Origin: Brachypterus glaber
Taxonomy: Eukaryota; Arthropoda; Insecta; Coleoptera; Kateretidae
DNA length: 64,000 nt
Direction of reading: 5' to 3'
Assembly: GCA_958510825.1 (NCBI GenBank)
Contig: OY294047.1
Span: 40,625,229 to 40,689,228, forward strand
Each line of letters starts with the position of its first letter. Position 1 is the stretch's first letter. The translations under genes were made by a program, and so were the position numbers. A model generated the notes under the pieces. The model was not told the DNA's origin. It saw only the letters and a list, made by a program, of their open reading frames with translations, and searched no databases. Shown piece by piece: positions 20,581 to 31,252 of this stretch.

Positions 20581-22184
20581 GATGGGGTCTAAATGTTGGC
20601 TATAGGGTGGAATAAAACTACAGTTCTTCTTCTTATAATTTTCTTTGACCTTTTTATAAAACTACAATTATAGTCGCTGTCAGAGTTATAAGGGAATTTT
20701 TTTAACAACCATTATTTTTATTTGGCACCTGTCAAACTTTTTGTTCAATCGGGACGTTGAATAATTTTAGACTCATTTAAACTAATGCATTTTTATCCAG
20801 TCCACGTGGACTGATTTTAGCCAGTTAACGTTCGACCCTATCCAATCATATTTCACAAAAGATTTAGCCACACCCATAAGGCATTTGTGGCAAGAAATAT
20901 TTACTGAACCGGCTTTAATTTGTTTTATTTGTGTTCAGTGCAGCAAGACATATAAGATAAATACGTATTTAATATAATAAAATTTAATTACATCCCTGTC
21001 TCACATTTATTTATTTATTTTTATTTATTTATTTATTACGTTTAAAGTTATCCTGGGACCTTATTAATCTGTTTTAAATGTAAACATTCTACTATAAATG
21101 TGACACTAACTATATTTATGGTACGAGAAAGGAAACTAGGATTTTGCCCATGAGAAAATTAACCCACGAGGCAGAAGTCAGAGTGGGTTAATTTTAGAGA
21201 GGGCAATATTAGTTTACTTACTAGTGACATATAAAATTTTATCCAATAAATAGCTAGAAATTCATATTTTTATTAAAAATTTTAAGACATTTACAAGAAA
21301 ATAATTTGACAAGTGACAATTGGGTGGGTAAAATAAATAATTGTCCAATCTGTAAAGTAAAAACCACGTGTGGGTTAGTATTAAGTTTCTTAATTAAAAT
21401 AAAGGTAGTAATTGTCTTGTTATCTGTATGTATTGCATAATTGATTTAATCATAGGATGATCTGTTTTCTTTAAAAGAATTGCAAAAGTACAAACTTTTG
21501 ATATCTACCTAGTTAGTATCTCAAACTACCTACGATTGGGAAAATCCGTTTAGAGGTTACCCAAGTACTGGAAAAGAATATATTTATTTATACTCGTTTG
21601 GACACTACAAGGTGTTTTATACCACGGAGGGTTAATATAAGTAAGCTATATATTTTTTCTCCAGCGTTCAGTGTTTATAAACCTAATTTTGTTTAAAATT
21701 TATGACTGATTTTGAAAGTGACATAGTATTTATTTATTTATTAATTTGTTTAGTTACACAATGTCATGGATAAATGATTTTTTCCCATTTTAAGTCCATT
21801 GTCTATATTGGAAATATGACAATTTGTATTGACTTTTCCATTATTATATTAAAGAATCGAAAATTTCAATAAAACTCCATTGGAAAGTGGGAAAAATTTA
21901 TTGGCACTTGCGCATACTGGTGGCTGGTGCTAATATCTCAGTTAAAAGTAATGGTACCTACACCATATCCATAATATTATGGGTTAAAACTGTGATCAAA
22001 CCAAACATTTAAACGCAAGCAGAACCCGAGTTGAATTTAGTGAAAAGAAGTAGTATTTTTCGCTGTAACTTGAAAATTTAAATCAAAATTTGCTTTATTT
22101 AAGTTTTAGAAAAATCCTAAGCACAAACCTAGTGTATTACTAGATCTCTTCTTGGCTCTTTAATTTAAACTAACTAAATAATAA
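20581..22184. other. Long AT-rich spacer with simple repeats and a hairpin
   Basis: It contains a (TTTA)n stretch at 21003-21039, a hairpin element at 21133-21225 ('ggattttgcccatgag', 'aaaattaacccac' and their complements), and otherwise unassigned DNA. Confidence 0.5.
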
Positions 22185-22427
22185 TGGGAGGCATAGCGTA
22201 GTGGCTAGCGCGTATGAATAGCAAGTCTACTATCGTGAGTTCGATTCTCACTGGCGCCGATTTGCCTTTTTCAGTTAATTAATAATTGAAATTTGGCGAA
22301 GGCGATAAGTAAAACGGACAAGCCCTAGAAACTGGTTCGAAAGTCAGTATAAGCCCGTGGTTCCCTCTACTACTAGCCCACACAAGTCCTGGACTTAAGG
22401 GATGCTTAATTAAGTAGAATAGTACGA
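22185..22427 (+). mobile_element. tRNA-derived SINE, most complete copy
   Basis: The 5' part has a polymerase III A box (tagcgtagtgg, 22194-22204) and B box (gagttcgattc, 22237-22247) at tRNA-like spacing. It is followed by a non-tRNA body ('tttggcgaaggcg', 'ggttccctctact', 'cacaagtcctggactta') and a tail 'agtagaatagtacgag'. The tRNA-like head has no intact cloverleaf 3' end, so it is a SINE and not a tRNA gene. Other copies: 2687-2886 (plus) and 45641-45886 (minus). Confidence 0.9.
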
Positions 22428-23244
22428 GGTTAAACAAATAATAAAAAAAAAAGTTCCATTTTAGAGTTATTTTGGCATGACGTCTGCAGTATAATTGAGA
22501 GGTATTTATTGTGTTTTTGGTTCATATCTGAAATCGTTAATTTTGTTTCACCCAATTGGCCAAGTATAAATGTGTGAGCCGGAAATTGTTCCATAGCCAA
22601 CTTTGTAAACATGTTTGTATTGTACTGTTACTCATTTGGGTAGGGGAGGATGTTTGATAAAGTCTGGATGTGTGTGATATATTTAGCACATATTTTCAAA
22701 ATTAATTTATTTAAAATATTTTGTAAATCAGATATCTATTTTAGTTTCTAATTTGTAAAGTAAAATCTTTTTTTGCATTGCAATTTTTTTTTGCATGTGT
22801 GCATGCATTAGCTACTTTGACATTAAAGACTTATAGGTACATAATTTTATTTTTCCAGCTTTCGAGCATTATATGGTTGTTTTCAAATTTTAAAAATCCT
22901 CAAAAATAGAATAAATGATATAGAAATATTCTTTATCAAATTCTGAACTGAAAAAAAAATCAGTATTCATCGCTGCACTGTTTTTTTGTGCACTCGATAA
23001 CTCGGGTAACGAACCAGTATGAAATTTTAGGAAAAACCCGGATGCATGGGAAGAAGGACAATATAGTTTTTGAGAAAAAAATTTTTTTAAAAAATTAAAA
23101 AAATTAAAGGAGAAGTCCCATAAACTACAAATTTCCAGAAAAAGTTACTTTGATAAACAAAAATATTCTTACCAATTAAAAAAAAAAATAATAACCAAAA
23201 AAGTTGAGAAAAAGTTACTTAAGTATTTATAGCAATTTTTAAAA
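22428..23244. other. AT-rich spacer, nothing recognised
   Basis: Homopolymer-rich sequence without repeat partners or coding-like frames. Confidence 0.4.
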
Positions 23245-23837
23245 GTTAAAATTTTCGATTGATTAGGTCTTTAGAAGCCCGGGGCCGGCAGGCCCAAGGG
23301 CAATAGACCTAAGAAACCAAAATTTAACTTTTCGCACGTGTATTGTACAATATTTTTTATTCGATTGTTACTAATTATAATAAATTATTTAAAATATATT
23401 TAATTTTAAATTGCAAAAAATATTCCTTTTTAATGTCCTATCCAGTTACGCATGACAAATTGCTATCCAATCAAATCTCTAAAAAAGAAATAATTAAATC
23501 ATTTCTTTTGCGTGCGGTTTCATTTTCAATTTAGCTTAGTGTTTTGATTAATATGTGTTAAAATGTATTTGTTAGGAAAATATTAATCCTTCTAAAACCG
23601 TTCTGTGAATATTATAAATATTGAAATTGATTTTAAAATTTAAATTTTGTGTTTGTGATTTATTTTAGTGGATGAATACAGATTAACCGGTTAACCATAT
23701 GTTTTGAGGTTATTTTATAAAAGAAATTTTTATTTATATGAAATAATTATAATACTTGTATCTGGTCAAAAAGAATATATATAGTTCAAGACCAAAAGTG
23801 ACCAAAAGGTCATATTTCTTTATAAATATTACAGTAA

Positions 23838-24061
23838 AGGGAACGTTCAAGTATTACGTAACGCAAATAGTACCAAAATTCATACACTTCATACCCCGGT
23901 TCTCACGTTGTTATAGATTATAGAGATTTCATATTTAAGGGGTGTGTTAGGGGGGGTAGCCAACATATGAAATCTCTACAGCCTTGAATAACGAGAGAAA
24001 CGAGGTATGAAGTGTATGAATTTTGGTACATTTTGCGTTACGTAATACTTGAACGTTCCCA
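23838..24061. mobile_element. Palindromic MITE, GGGAACGTTCAAGTATTACG family
   Basis: The ends GGGAACGTTCAAGTATTACG and its complement are mirrored throughout, including 'ttcatacacttcataccccg' and 'atgaaatctcta'. The empty site at about 54612 ('cagtaaaggtaaagcac') shows it is an insertion with a 3-4 bp A-rich duplication. The interior differs from the copies at 35862, 44108 and 61889. Confidence 0.85.
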
Positions 24062-24099
24062 AAGATAAAGCATCTTATTTAAAAAAAAGCATAAAAATA

Positions 24100-24265
24100 T
24101 AGTTTGACGCACGGATCTGCGCCTACGGAAAATATGTTTGGAATGTGTGTGCAAGTGGAAGACCCAATGTAGGCAAGCACGCCTTATAACACTCTTGACT
24201 GAAAGAAGAGAGCGCGAATGATTCCTCCCCCTTACGTCGGAGACTTTCTTTCATGCGGAGAACTA
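24100..24265 (+). mobile_element. 166-bp MITE with TA duplication
   Basis: The ends TAGTTTGACGC and GCGGAGAACTA are flanked by TA. The empty site at 54 kb has a single TA ('aaaaaataacaag'). An inverted copy of the same length lies at 8339-8504. Confidence 0.85.
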
Positions 24266-24380
24266 TAACAAGTTTTAGTTATCGAGTCAAACAAACTTTA
24301 TGGCACCAGGGCTACAAAGTCCAACTTTTCGCCAGCAAAACATGAATAAAAAGTTACGCTTTTAGAATAAATCGAATAAT

Positions 24381-24744
24381 TTTTTTTTTGTAATATTCCC
24401 GTTTTTAAATCAAAATAAAATATTTCTTCAATCCATTCCAAAAACTTAAATGCCTGTTTTATAAACATTAAACCTAACATGTTTGTATTATTTAAACTAA
24501 ATTTGGCAACGTGTTTGGATGTGTTGACAAACTAACCATCAGGCACAGTGGTAATTGCCTACATGGAAATGTGTTTATGTTTATGTAATAAAAATTTATG
24601 TTGTTTCTCTTTGCATAGCCGACTGCTTTAATCAACTTCTATACATAACCAATTTAAACAATTTTTATTGCCGGCTTGTGAAGCGGCGCTAGGAATAATT
24701 GAAAAATTTTCTATTTTGCAATTGAAAAATTAGTTTTTATACTA
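24381..24744. other. AT-rich spacer
   Basis: Continuation of the neighbouring repeat grading into unassigned DNA. Confidence 0.4.
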
Positions 24745-25440
24745 TTCACAGCGCTTGCCCTAGAATAGTATTATACGGTAGTTTCGAATTATCGAAAATC
24801 GCCAAAAAACTTCCTAGATAAAAAAAACTCTTGGATACAAATGTGTTTCATGAAAAAATAAAAAACTTTTTTTTGTCTGTCCGTCCGTCCGTCCGATTTT
24901 TGTTAACACGATAACTCAAGAACGAATATGTCTATCGACTTTTTAGTAAAAATTAAGTTCTATGAGGGGAAGGTGCCTTTTGTTTTTGAAAGTAATCCCT
25001 CCAAAAACAAAAAAGTTATGGGGGGTTAAATTTTTAAAAAAAATCGAAAAAAGCTGAAAGAAAGTTCCTATTAACGTAAGTTACGTAACTTTTTCAGGAA
25101 AAAATACTTATTATAAGGATCAATTCTACCAATTTGAAAGTTATTCCCCCAAAAACAATAAATGTTTGGGGGGTTAAACTTTTTTAAAAAATGAAAAAAT
25201 TTATTTTTTAAACATATTTTTTAAAAATTCTTTCGTTTTTTGCAAAAGTTTAAGCTTTTTTTTTAATTTTTATTTTTTCTAAAGATTTTCGTTTTTCCCA
25301 AAAAGAAAAATCAAAAAAAATTGATTTTTTTTCGTTTGAAAAAAGTTTTATTTATTTTTTGTAATGTTTTCAAGTATTTGGGAACATTCAATATACCATT
25401 TACTGTGAATAGTGTATAATGGAATGCGTAGCTTTACATA
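24745..25440 (-). repeat. GTCCGTCC repeat family, full-length copy
   Basis: Inverted relative to 53362-53945 and 49610-50105. Landmarks: 'tacggtagtttcgaa', 'aactcttggataca', '(gtcc)n' at 24880-24896, 'acacgataactcaagaacga', 'aaaagttatggggggttaa', homopolymer blocks, 'aacattcaatataccattta', 'aatggaatgcgtagc'. No coding frame. Class unknown; possibly a non-autonomous DNA element. Confidence 0.8.
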
Positions 25441-25692
25441 TTTTCACAGCCTGTTTTATTTTTAAATTAGGCACCTAAGCGCTTTTTTAACAAATTAAAT
25501 AATATTAACGTACCTTTTACTAATTCAAAATAACAATTTAAATATTCTATAGATAGTAAACTTTTTTTATAAAAGACGCGTTTTATTTTTCTTTAATGAA
25601 TTATTAGAATGTTTGATAAGAGAAGCTGATAAAGAAAAATAAATAAAAATTGAAGAATCCATGACATATGAAGTAACTGTTAATGCGTATTA

Positions 25693-25878
25693 TAGTCTGA
25701 CACACGGTAAGAAAACTACGACGAAAGGGAGAGGTAGCTGCAAAAAAACATAGAACACCAACAAAAAACGATCCGATTAAAACGAATTCAGTGTAAACAT
25801 GTACGTAGTTAGATTTTTTTTTCAAGTATAATTTTTTGCGGCATTCTTTAGTTTGCCTTAAAACCGTGTGTCAAACTA
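25693..25878. mobile_element. 186-bp MITE with TA duplication
   Basis: The ends TAGTCTGACACACGGT and ACCGTGTGTCAAACTA are flanked by TA (25691-25692, 25879-25880). It shares 'ctacgacgaaa-ggga-ggta' and 'gcggcattcttt' with 61080-61254. The 73-codon minus frame here is not conserved as protein. Confidence 0.85.
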
Positions 25879-26284
25879 TACTATAAGTACAAGTTTTTTA
25901 TAATCTAGATTGGTTTTAAAGATTTAGATTCACCTGAATCTATTTGTATACCATTAAAGTCAATTGTATACCCTTAATATTTTACCCAATTTCGAAAATC
26001 AAAAATATTGAGATCCATAATTTAACGTACGTATAAGTATCCTGAAAATATTTTAAATAAACAGCTTACGTTCCCCCGTTCTAACACTACACTTTTTAGC
26101 TTATTCTTGTAATACTTGCGGTTGTTTTATGTATGTGCATACATTTATGTATCTATTTGTGTATAATTATTGCAATAAGTAGATTGGAATTTTAAGAAAT
26201 AACATTTCTTAATGTTTCAATTTCAATTTTTCAGGATTGTGTTGAATAGTGTTTAAAAATATTTTACCCATCCCTTAAAATGCT
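25879..26284. other. AT-rich spacer
   Basis: Nothing recognised. Confidence 0.4.
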
Positions 26285-26372
26285 TATACCTATTCTTCTT
26301 CCTTTTCCTTTTCTTTTTCTTTCCTTCTTCTGCTTTTCTTTTCCTTTTCTTCTTCTACTTCTTTTTCTTATA
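26285..26372. repeat. Polypyrimidine tract
   Basis: About 80 bp of almost pure C/T on the plus strand (ttcttccttttccttttct and similar). A simple repeat. Confidence 0.9.
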
Positions 26373-26941
26373 CACCTTAGCTTAGAACATCCCTAATATT
26401 GATTATAGATTTTCAAAAAAAACTCTTGATTTTTGACATTATTTATATACTGTATGTTTAAACACGTGTTTTGTGATTTTATTGTTAATATTATGTTTAT
26501 ATTGTCTTGTAAATTGAAGTGGACGTTACGTTACTGTGTTTTACATTTATAAATGTTTTCTTATGTTTTTTTTTTACCTTTTATAGAAATAGTATTTTTA
26601 TATATTTTTGGCTAGGTAAGATAAAGTTTGTTTTTCTTAAAATAATCTCTAACTTGTGTAATTTCTTGTAGTCTGACGATGATAATCGAAACCGGTAACT
26701 AACCTAAATTATTAATAAAGTGAATGATGATTAAAAGTTTGATTTTTTAAAACTTAATATTTTAGTCTTAAAGTTTTAGAATAAACTTTTTATATCATTT
26801 ATTTATTATTCTGTTTTTTTTTTCTTAATTAAAGGGTAAATTTAAGCATTCAGTAAATTTCTTATAAAACAGAATAAAAATAAATCCTGTAAATTTAAAA
26901 GATTTATCTAATATTCCCTCTAATTTTACTCCAACTTTTTA
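26373..26941. other. AT-rich spacer
   Basis: It contains 'gacgatgataatcgaaaccg' near 26676, a phrase of the kind found at 3' ends of some insect retroelements, but no frame supports it. Confidence 0.4.
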
Positions 26942-27016
26942 CAGTGCTAGATCTAGTGTTAGTGCTAGTGCTGGATCTAGTGCTAGTGCTAGATCTAGTG
27001 ATAGTGCTAGATGTGG
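26942..27016 (+). repeat. Hexamer-based minisatellite, open in one frame
   Basis: Twelve degenerate hexamers (agtgct, agatct and variants) fall into four 18-bp higher-order units. In one plus frame the array reads as Ser-Ala-Arg repeats inside a roughly 65-codon stop-free stretch (about 26868-27068), preceded by 'ctttttacag'. That could be a repeat-containing exon, but nothing flanking supports a gene. Confidence 0.8.
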
Positions 27017-28109
27017 CAAAAGTTTTGATCATGTAAGAGCAACCATAGAAAACTGCATTTTAACTTGATAACTGAACGGTATTTAGATCTAACATCTGAT
27101 TGGATTCAAACTGCTCCATATAAAATACATTGTTGTTTAAGTGGTTGTAAAATTTTAATATAGATACTTAGTTTTATTCTTATTTTGCATATTTTTTAAA
27201 ATGTAACTACTTATAACTGAATAGCTATTATTTAAAACCAATTTTTTGTAAACCTGTATTAAACATTATTGGAAATAATAATAATAATAATTGCTTAAGT
27301 TTTGGAATCATTAGTAGTTTAAAAGCATAATTATTTAAATGGTTTGTAATTAAATATAAGATAGGAACGATCTAAAGTTTTAGTAAAATAAGCCAGATTT
27401 GAATGCTTAAGACAAAAAATGAGCAAAAAATAAAAAGTTTTCTGTTTCCGACTAATTTTCTATTGATTTATATGTCTCTAAATAGACTAAGCATTCTAAA
27501 AACACATATGTTTTAAGAGTTACCATTTTGTTCAAAAAAAATATTTTTATGGACATACCCACTTCGTAATTGTAAACGATACACACATTTTTCCTTATCC
27601 AGGGCGGATTCTTCATTCGACACTACACTGTAGACACAACATTTTTTATTCACTTAACAACACATGTTTTAAACTTAGTCACAAACTCCATTTTAAAAAA
27701 TATTTATGTCTATCTTCAATCAAGTAAACTGTTAAAAACATTAATCTAAACACAAAAATTTAAAACACATGAAAGCTTTAAAAAATTTGCAATATTGGGA
27801 TGGAAGTAATAAAATCTTCAAAGAGTATATGAGAAATTTATTTTCATTTTTAAATGGATATTTTTATTTGAATTTCAAACTGGCTATTTAAAGGTCCGAT
27901 GTTACATAATCTAACTGGTTTAGGTCAGTTCTTTTCGCCTGTGATGTTTTTGATGCTAAACGGGGAGAATACCATTATGAAGAAAAATTTACCTTAAAAG
28001 TTTTAAAAACCTTAAAAATCAACCAATAAGAATACACTTAGCTTTGTGTACGTCGGACGTACAAATAGCCTGTTCCATTTTTATTAATACCAAATAACAG
28101 GTACATACA
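27017..28109. other. AT-rich spacer, nothing recognised
   Basis: No repeat partner or coding-like frame over about 1.1 kb. Confidence 0.45.
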
Positions 28110-28783
28110 GGGTGATTAATAACTGGCATGCCAAAATTTAAGAGGTGATTCTATATTCAAAAATATCAAAAAAGTTCCTGTAAGGGTTGGTCCGGAAATG
28201 AAACCTAAGGGAGCTACGGCCCTTTAAAATTGTATTAAAAATAAGGTTTTAATTAAAAACTCTGGTACCCCTTAAGCTAGAGCGACAAGCTTTTGAATTT
28301 ATACTAGTATTAATAAGGGCAATAAGTTAATTTATTTTTTTGAATTTATCCAGAGGGGTACCTAGACAGACAAAATATGTGAGGCTTAACACATTTTTGC
28401 CCCAAACTTTTTTAAAAATACATAAAAAATGTCATATAGTGTAACACTGTAAGAGCAATCGTGTTAAAAAAAAATGCAATTAAAAGGAAGTAAAATTTTG
28501 TGCCACCAAAAGAGTTACTTTTTAACAGGCTATTACTCCTTTAATATTAAATTTAGGTGTTTTGGTGAAGAATACTTTTTTTCTTAGTTTTAAATGAAGA
28601 ATTACCCTGCAGCATTAAAAGTTTATTGATGCTCTTATTTTTTCCCCATTCAGTATGTCATCTTCGAAGGGCCGTAGCTCCCTTAGGGCTCATTTCCGGA
28701 CCACCCATTATAAAAACTTTTTTTCATATTTTTGGATGTAGAATCACCTCTTAAATTTTGGCATGGCAGTTACCGATCACCCT
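28110..28783. mobile_element. Complete TA-flanked MITE, CAGGGTGAT family
   Basis: CAGGGTGATTAATAACTGGC at the left is mirrored by ...TTACCGATCACCCTG at the right, with TA outside. Inverted arms of about 120 bp include 'gcatgccaaaatttaagagg' and 'ggtccggaaatga'. The 674-bp element has no transposase. Partial relatives: 4563-5099, 10339-10715, 52481-52545. Confidence 0.9.
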
Positions 28784-30216
28784 GTATACCATAATAGTAA
28801 TTAACCCATTAAGGATGAAGTTATTTATTCATAGCCGATTTTTTTTTTATAGTGTAGTAGTAGTAGTAAATTTTTGGGTTTGCCAAAACCGGACAACTAA
28901 GCCATTTCTGGCCCTTTTTGCCACTCTAGGCAATCCCAGCCATTTACTAATTTGAGCCCTTCTTGAACCTGCCGGTCCTTTTAATAAAGGTCTTTGCTAG
29001 TGTTAAATTAACAAAATTAGATTTTAAAACTATTGTTATAAAAATTTAGCACTGTTATTCAGAAACAAGCCTGTACTAAAACAAAACAGACAACCGTATT
29101 ATAATAACACAACCTAAAAAAGTATGATCATGTGCATTGTTGCTAGCTGTGATCATATAAACACGCAAGGCAGTAATGGGTTAACTGCTTATTGAAAGTT
29201 GCTAATATTAGCAACTTTTAATTTTAAATCTAGCTAACTATAATTAGCTAGATTATTTAAATCTAGTTATAATTAGCTAGATAATTATTAAATATATGAG
29301 TCGCATTATTTATAATAGATATATTTTCTATGAAAAATATATAACTTGAATTCGTGTATGGGTGTTTCTACACTAATGGTAAATTTTATGTCCGGACAGA
29401 AAAAAATTTTATATTTTTTTTTATTTTTTTTGTTTAAATTGTTTAACACACCTTTTTTATATATACATGTGATAAAGTACATAAGATCTTGCTTTTGTAG
29501 GAAAAAAATAGAAGTAGTTGGAAAATCGTGTATTTTTTACTTGTTAGAAATGAAAAATTTAATTCTTATCAAACACAACTTTTTTTTCTTTTATGTATTT
29601 GCGGTTTTTGATGTTAAAAAGTTTGGATGATTTTATAAGATTGGAATATGGTATAATACGCTTAAATATTTGTTAATAGGTTAATAGATTTAAACACGAA
29701 TTAAATCAATGAACTTTTTACACAATCCAAACCTTCCCTATTTCGAAATGGATACTGTTAAAACTTAAGTTCTTTATAGGGGCATTCCTTTAAAATAATT
29801 TTTTTGTCAATAACGTTTTTAATAAATAGTATAGTAACATACTGAGTAAATTAAACAAAAAGCTAGTTTTTATGATATCCAATGAAAATGTAATATTGTA
29901 TTAAATAGTACATTAAAAAACTGGTTTCATCAGATGCAATATTAAAGCGCGGAATCCAGATTAAAAAAAAAACGAGTTTTTTAATTATTTTAAGAAGTCT
30001 CATAAAACAAGAATTCTTTACTGTTTCTATTTTTTTTTTTTTTAACTATATTTATTCAAAATCAGCCAAAAGAAAATATTTTTTATAATATTTACATTAC
30101 TTATGAAATGAGTATTATTTTTTTCCTATTATTTTATATGTATTTTTTATTTTTGTCCTATTTTTTCTAAAACCTAATAAAATTTATTGAAAATCTGCAA
30201 AAAAAAGGAGTTTGAT
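28784..30216. other. AT-rich spacer with nested hairpins
   Basis: Around 29195-29290 'attagctaga' and 'tctagctaa' motifs form overlapping hairpins. Frames at 28758-28955 and 29346-29630 are Phe/Lys/Ile-rich and show no motif. Confidence 0.45.
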
Positions 30217-31252
30217 AACATTTACATAAGGAATTTGGGTATCAGAATTAAAAAAAATGATCTTTGCCGAAGGTTTTCGGATCTGTAATAAGACTTACCA
30301 CCTAAATATGTGTAATATTTTATTTACAATTATTCAGTTCTAGTATAGTATATATTAAAATAATATATATTCTATAACTAGTATGGAATAGACAATATTC
30401 CGCGCAAGCGAAAAGTTTGTCGTACGAGCCGGTAGGCGAGTATGACGGTCCCGCGAGCGCGGAATGACTATTCCATACGTGTTGTAGACTATACTTTTTC
30501 TTCGACTGCAAATATGAAACACTGTATGGCTTTAAACTGAGGACAAGGTTAAAAACAATGTTTTTTGTGACTCGACATTGTAAATGCAACAAAACACATA
30601 TTTTTAAATAAAGCAATTAATGTTATTTAATAATTTTGTCAAATCAGTAGTTATAAAAGATTTTTGTTTAATTTTATTTACAAATTATAATGCAAAAATT
30701 TAAGTTTATGTCAGATTGTTGTGACAGATATCAGGTTTAAATATTCAACAATAGATGGAGCAGTTTTAATTTTTTAAACTAAATTGATAAAAAACTAGTC
30801 AAATATTAAGAAAAACTAATAAACTTTATGTATTTTTAATGAAAAACTTTAAATTGCATTAAATTATTCAATATTTCATGGTAAAATAAATATATTTTTG
30901 CTAATTTTGCTACAGTTTTCTTTACTTTTATAAACAAAAGATGACACTACATTTGCTCATTCTAACACTTGATGTGGAATATTCATACCGTATCTAGAGC
31001 TAGAACGGATTTATTCTGTGTTTGAAAAGTGTGTGTATTTGCTTACATTCTAAAGCAGTCGTAGAAAAAAACTGTTTTAAACAATCATAAAATATATAAA
31101 TCCTTTAAACGTAAAAAGCGACACCCAAATAACTTTAAATCAAATAAAAGTTTTGAAATGCATTTTTAAATAGAATATTATAATAATATAATAATAGTAA
31201 ATATCACAAACAAAAAGTTCACTTTTTTCACAAACTTTTAATTTTAATCAGA
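30217..31252. repeat. Tandem duplication, first copy (1,036 bp)
   Basis: It starts 'aacatttacataaggaattt' and ends in 'ttttaatcagaa'. It includes a GC-rich hairpin (30379-30480, 'gtatggaatag...cggaatgactattccatac') and a stretch also present at 15825-16060. A 98-codon minus frame (30320-30616) is nearly repeated in the second copy as a consequence of the duplication; it has no recognisable domain. Confidence 0.9.

Larger units (their letters stand above)
23245..24380 (+). repeat. Interspersed repeat with two nested MITEs, paired with 54225-54765
   Basis: Sequence shared with 54 kb includes 'tttagaagcc', 'tatccaatcaaatc', 'tagcttagtgtttt', 'gtttgtgatttattt', 'aaccatatgttttgaggtta', 'atacttgtatctggtcaaaa' and 'tccaacttttc'. 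The 54-kb copy lacks both inserts (23838-24061 and 24100-24265). Confidence 0.85.

Noticed and set aside
22185..22260. tRNA gene
   Set aside because: A and B boxes are present, but the rest continues into a repeated SINE body and no complete cloverleaf or acceptor stem is formed.
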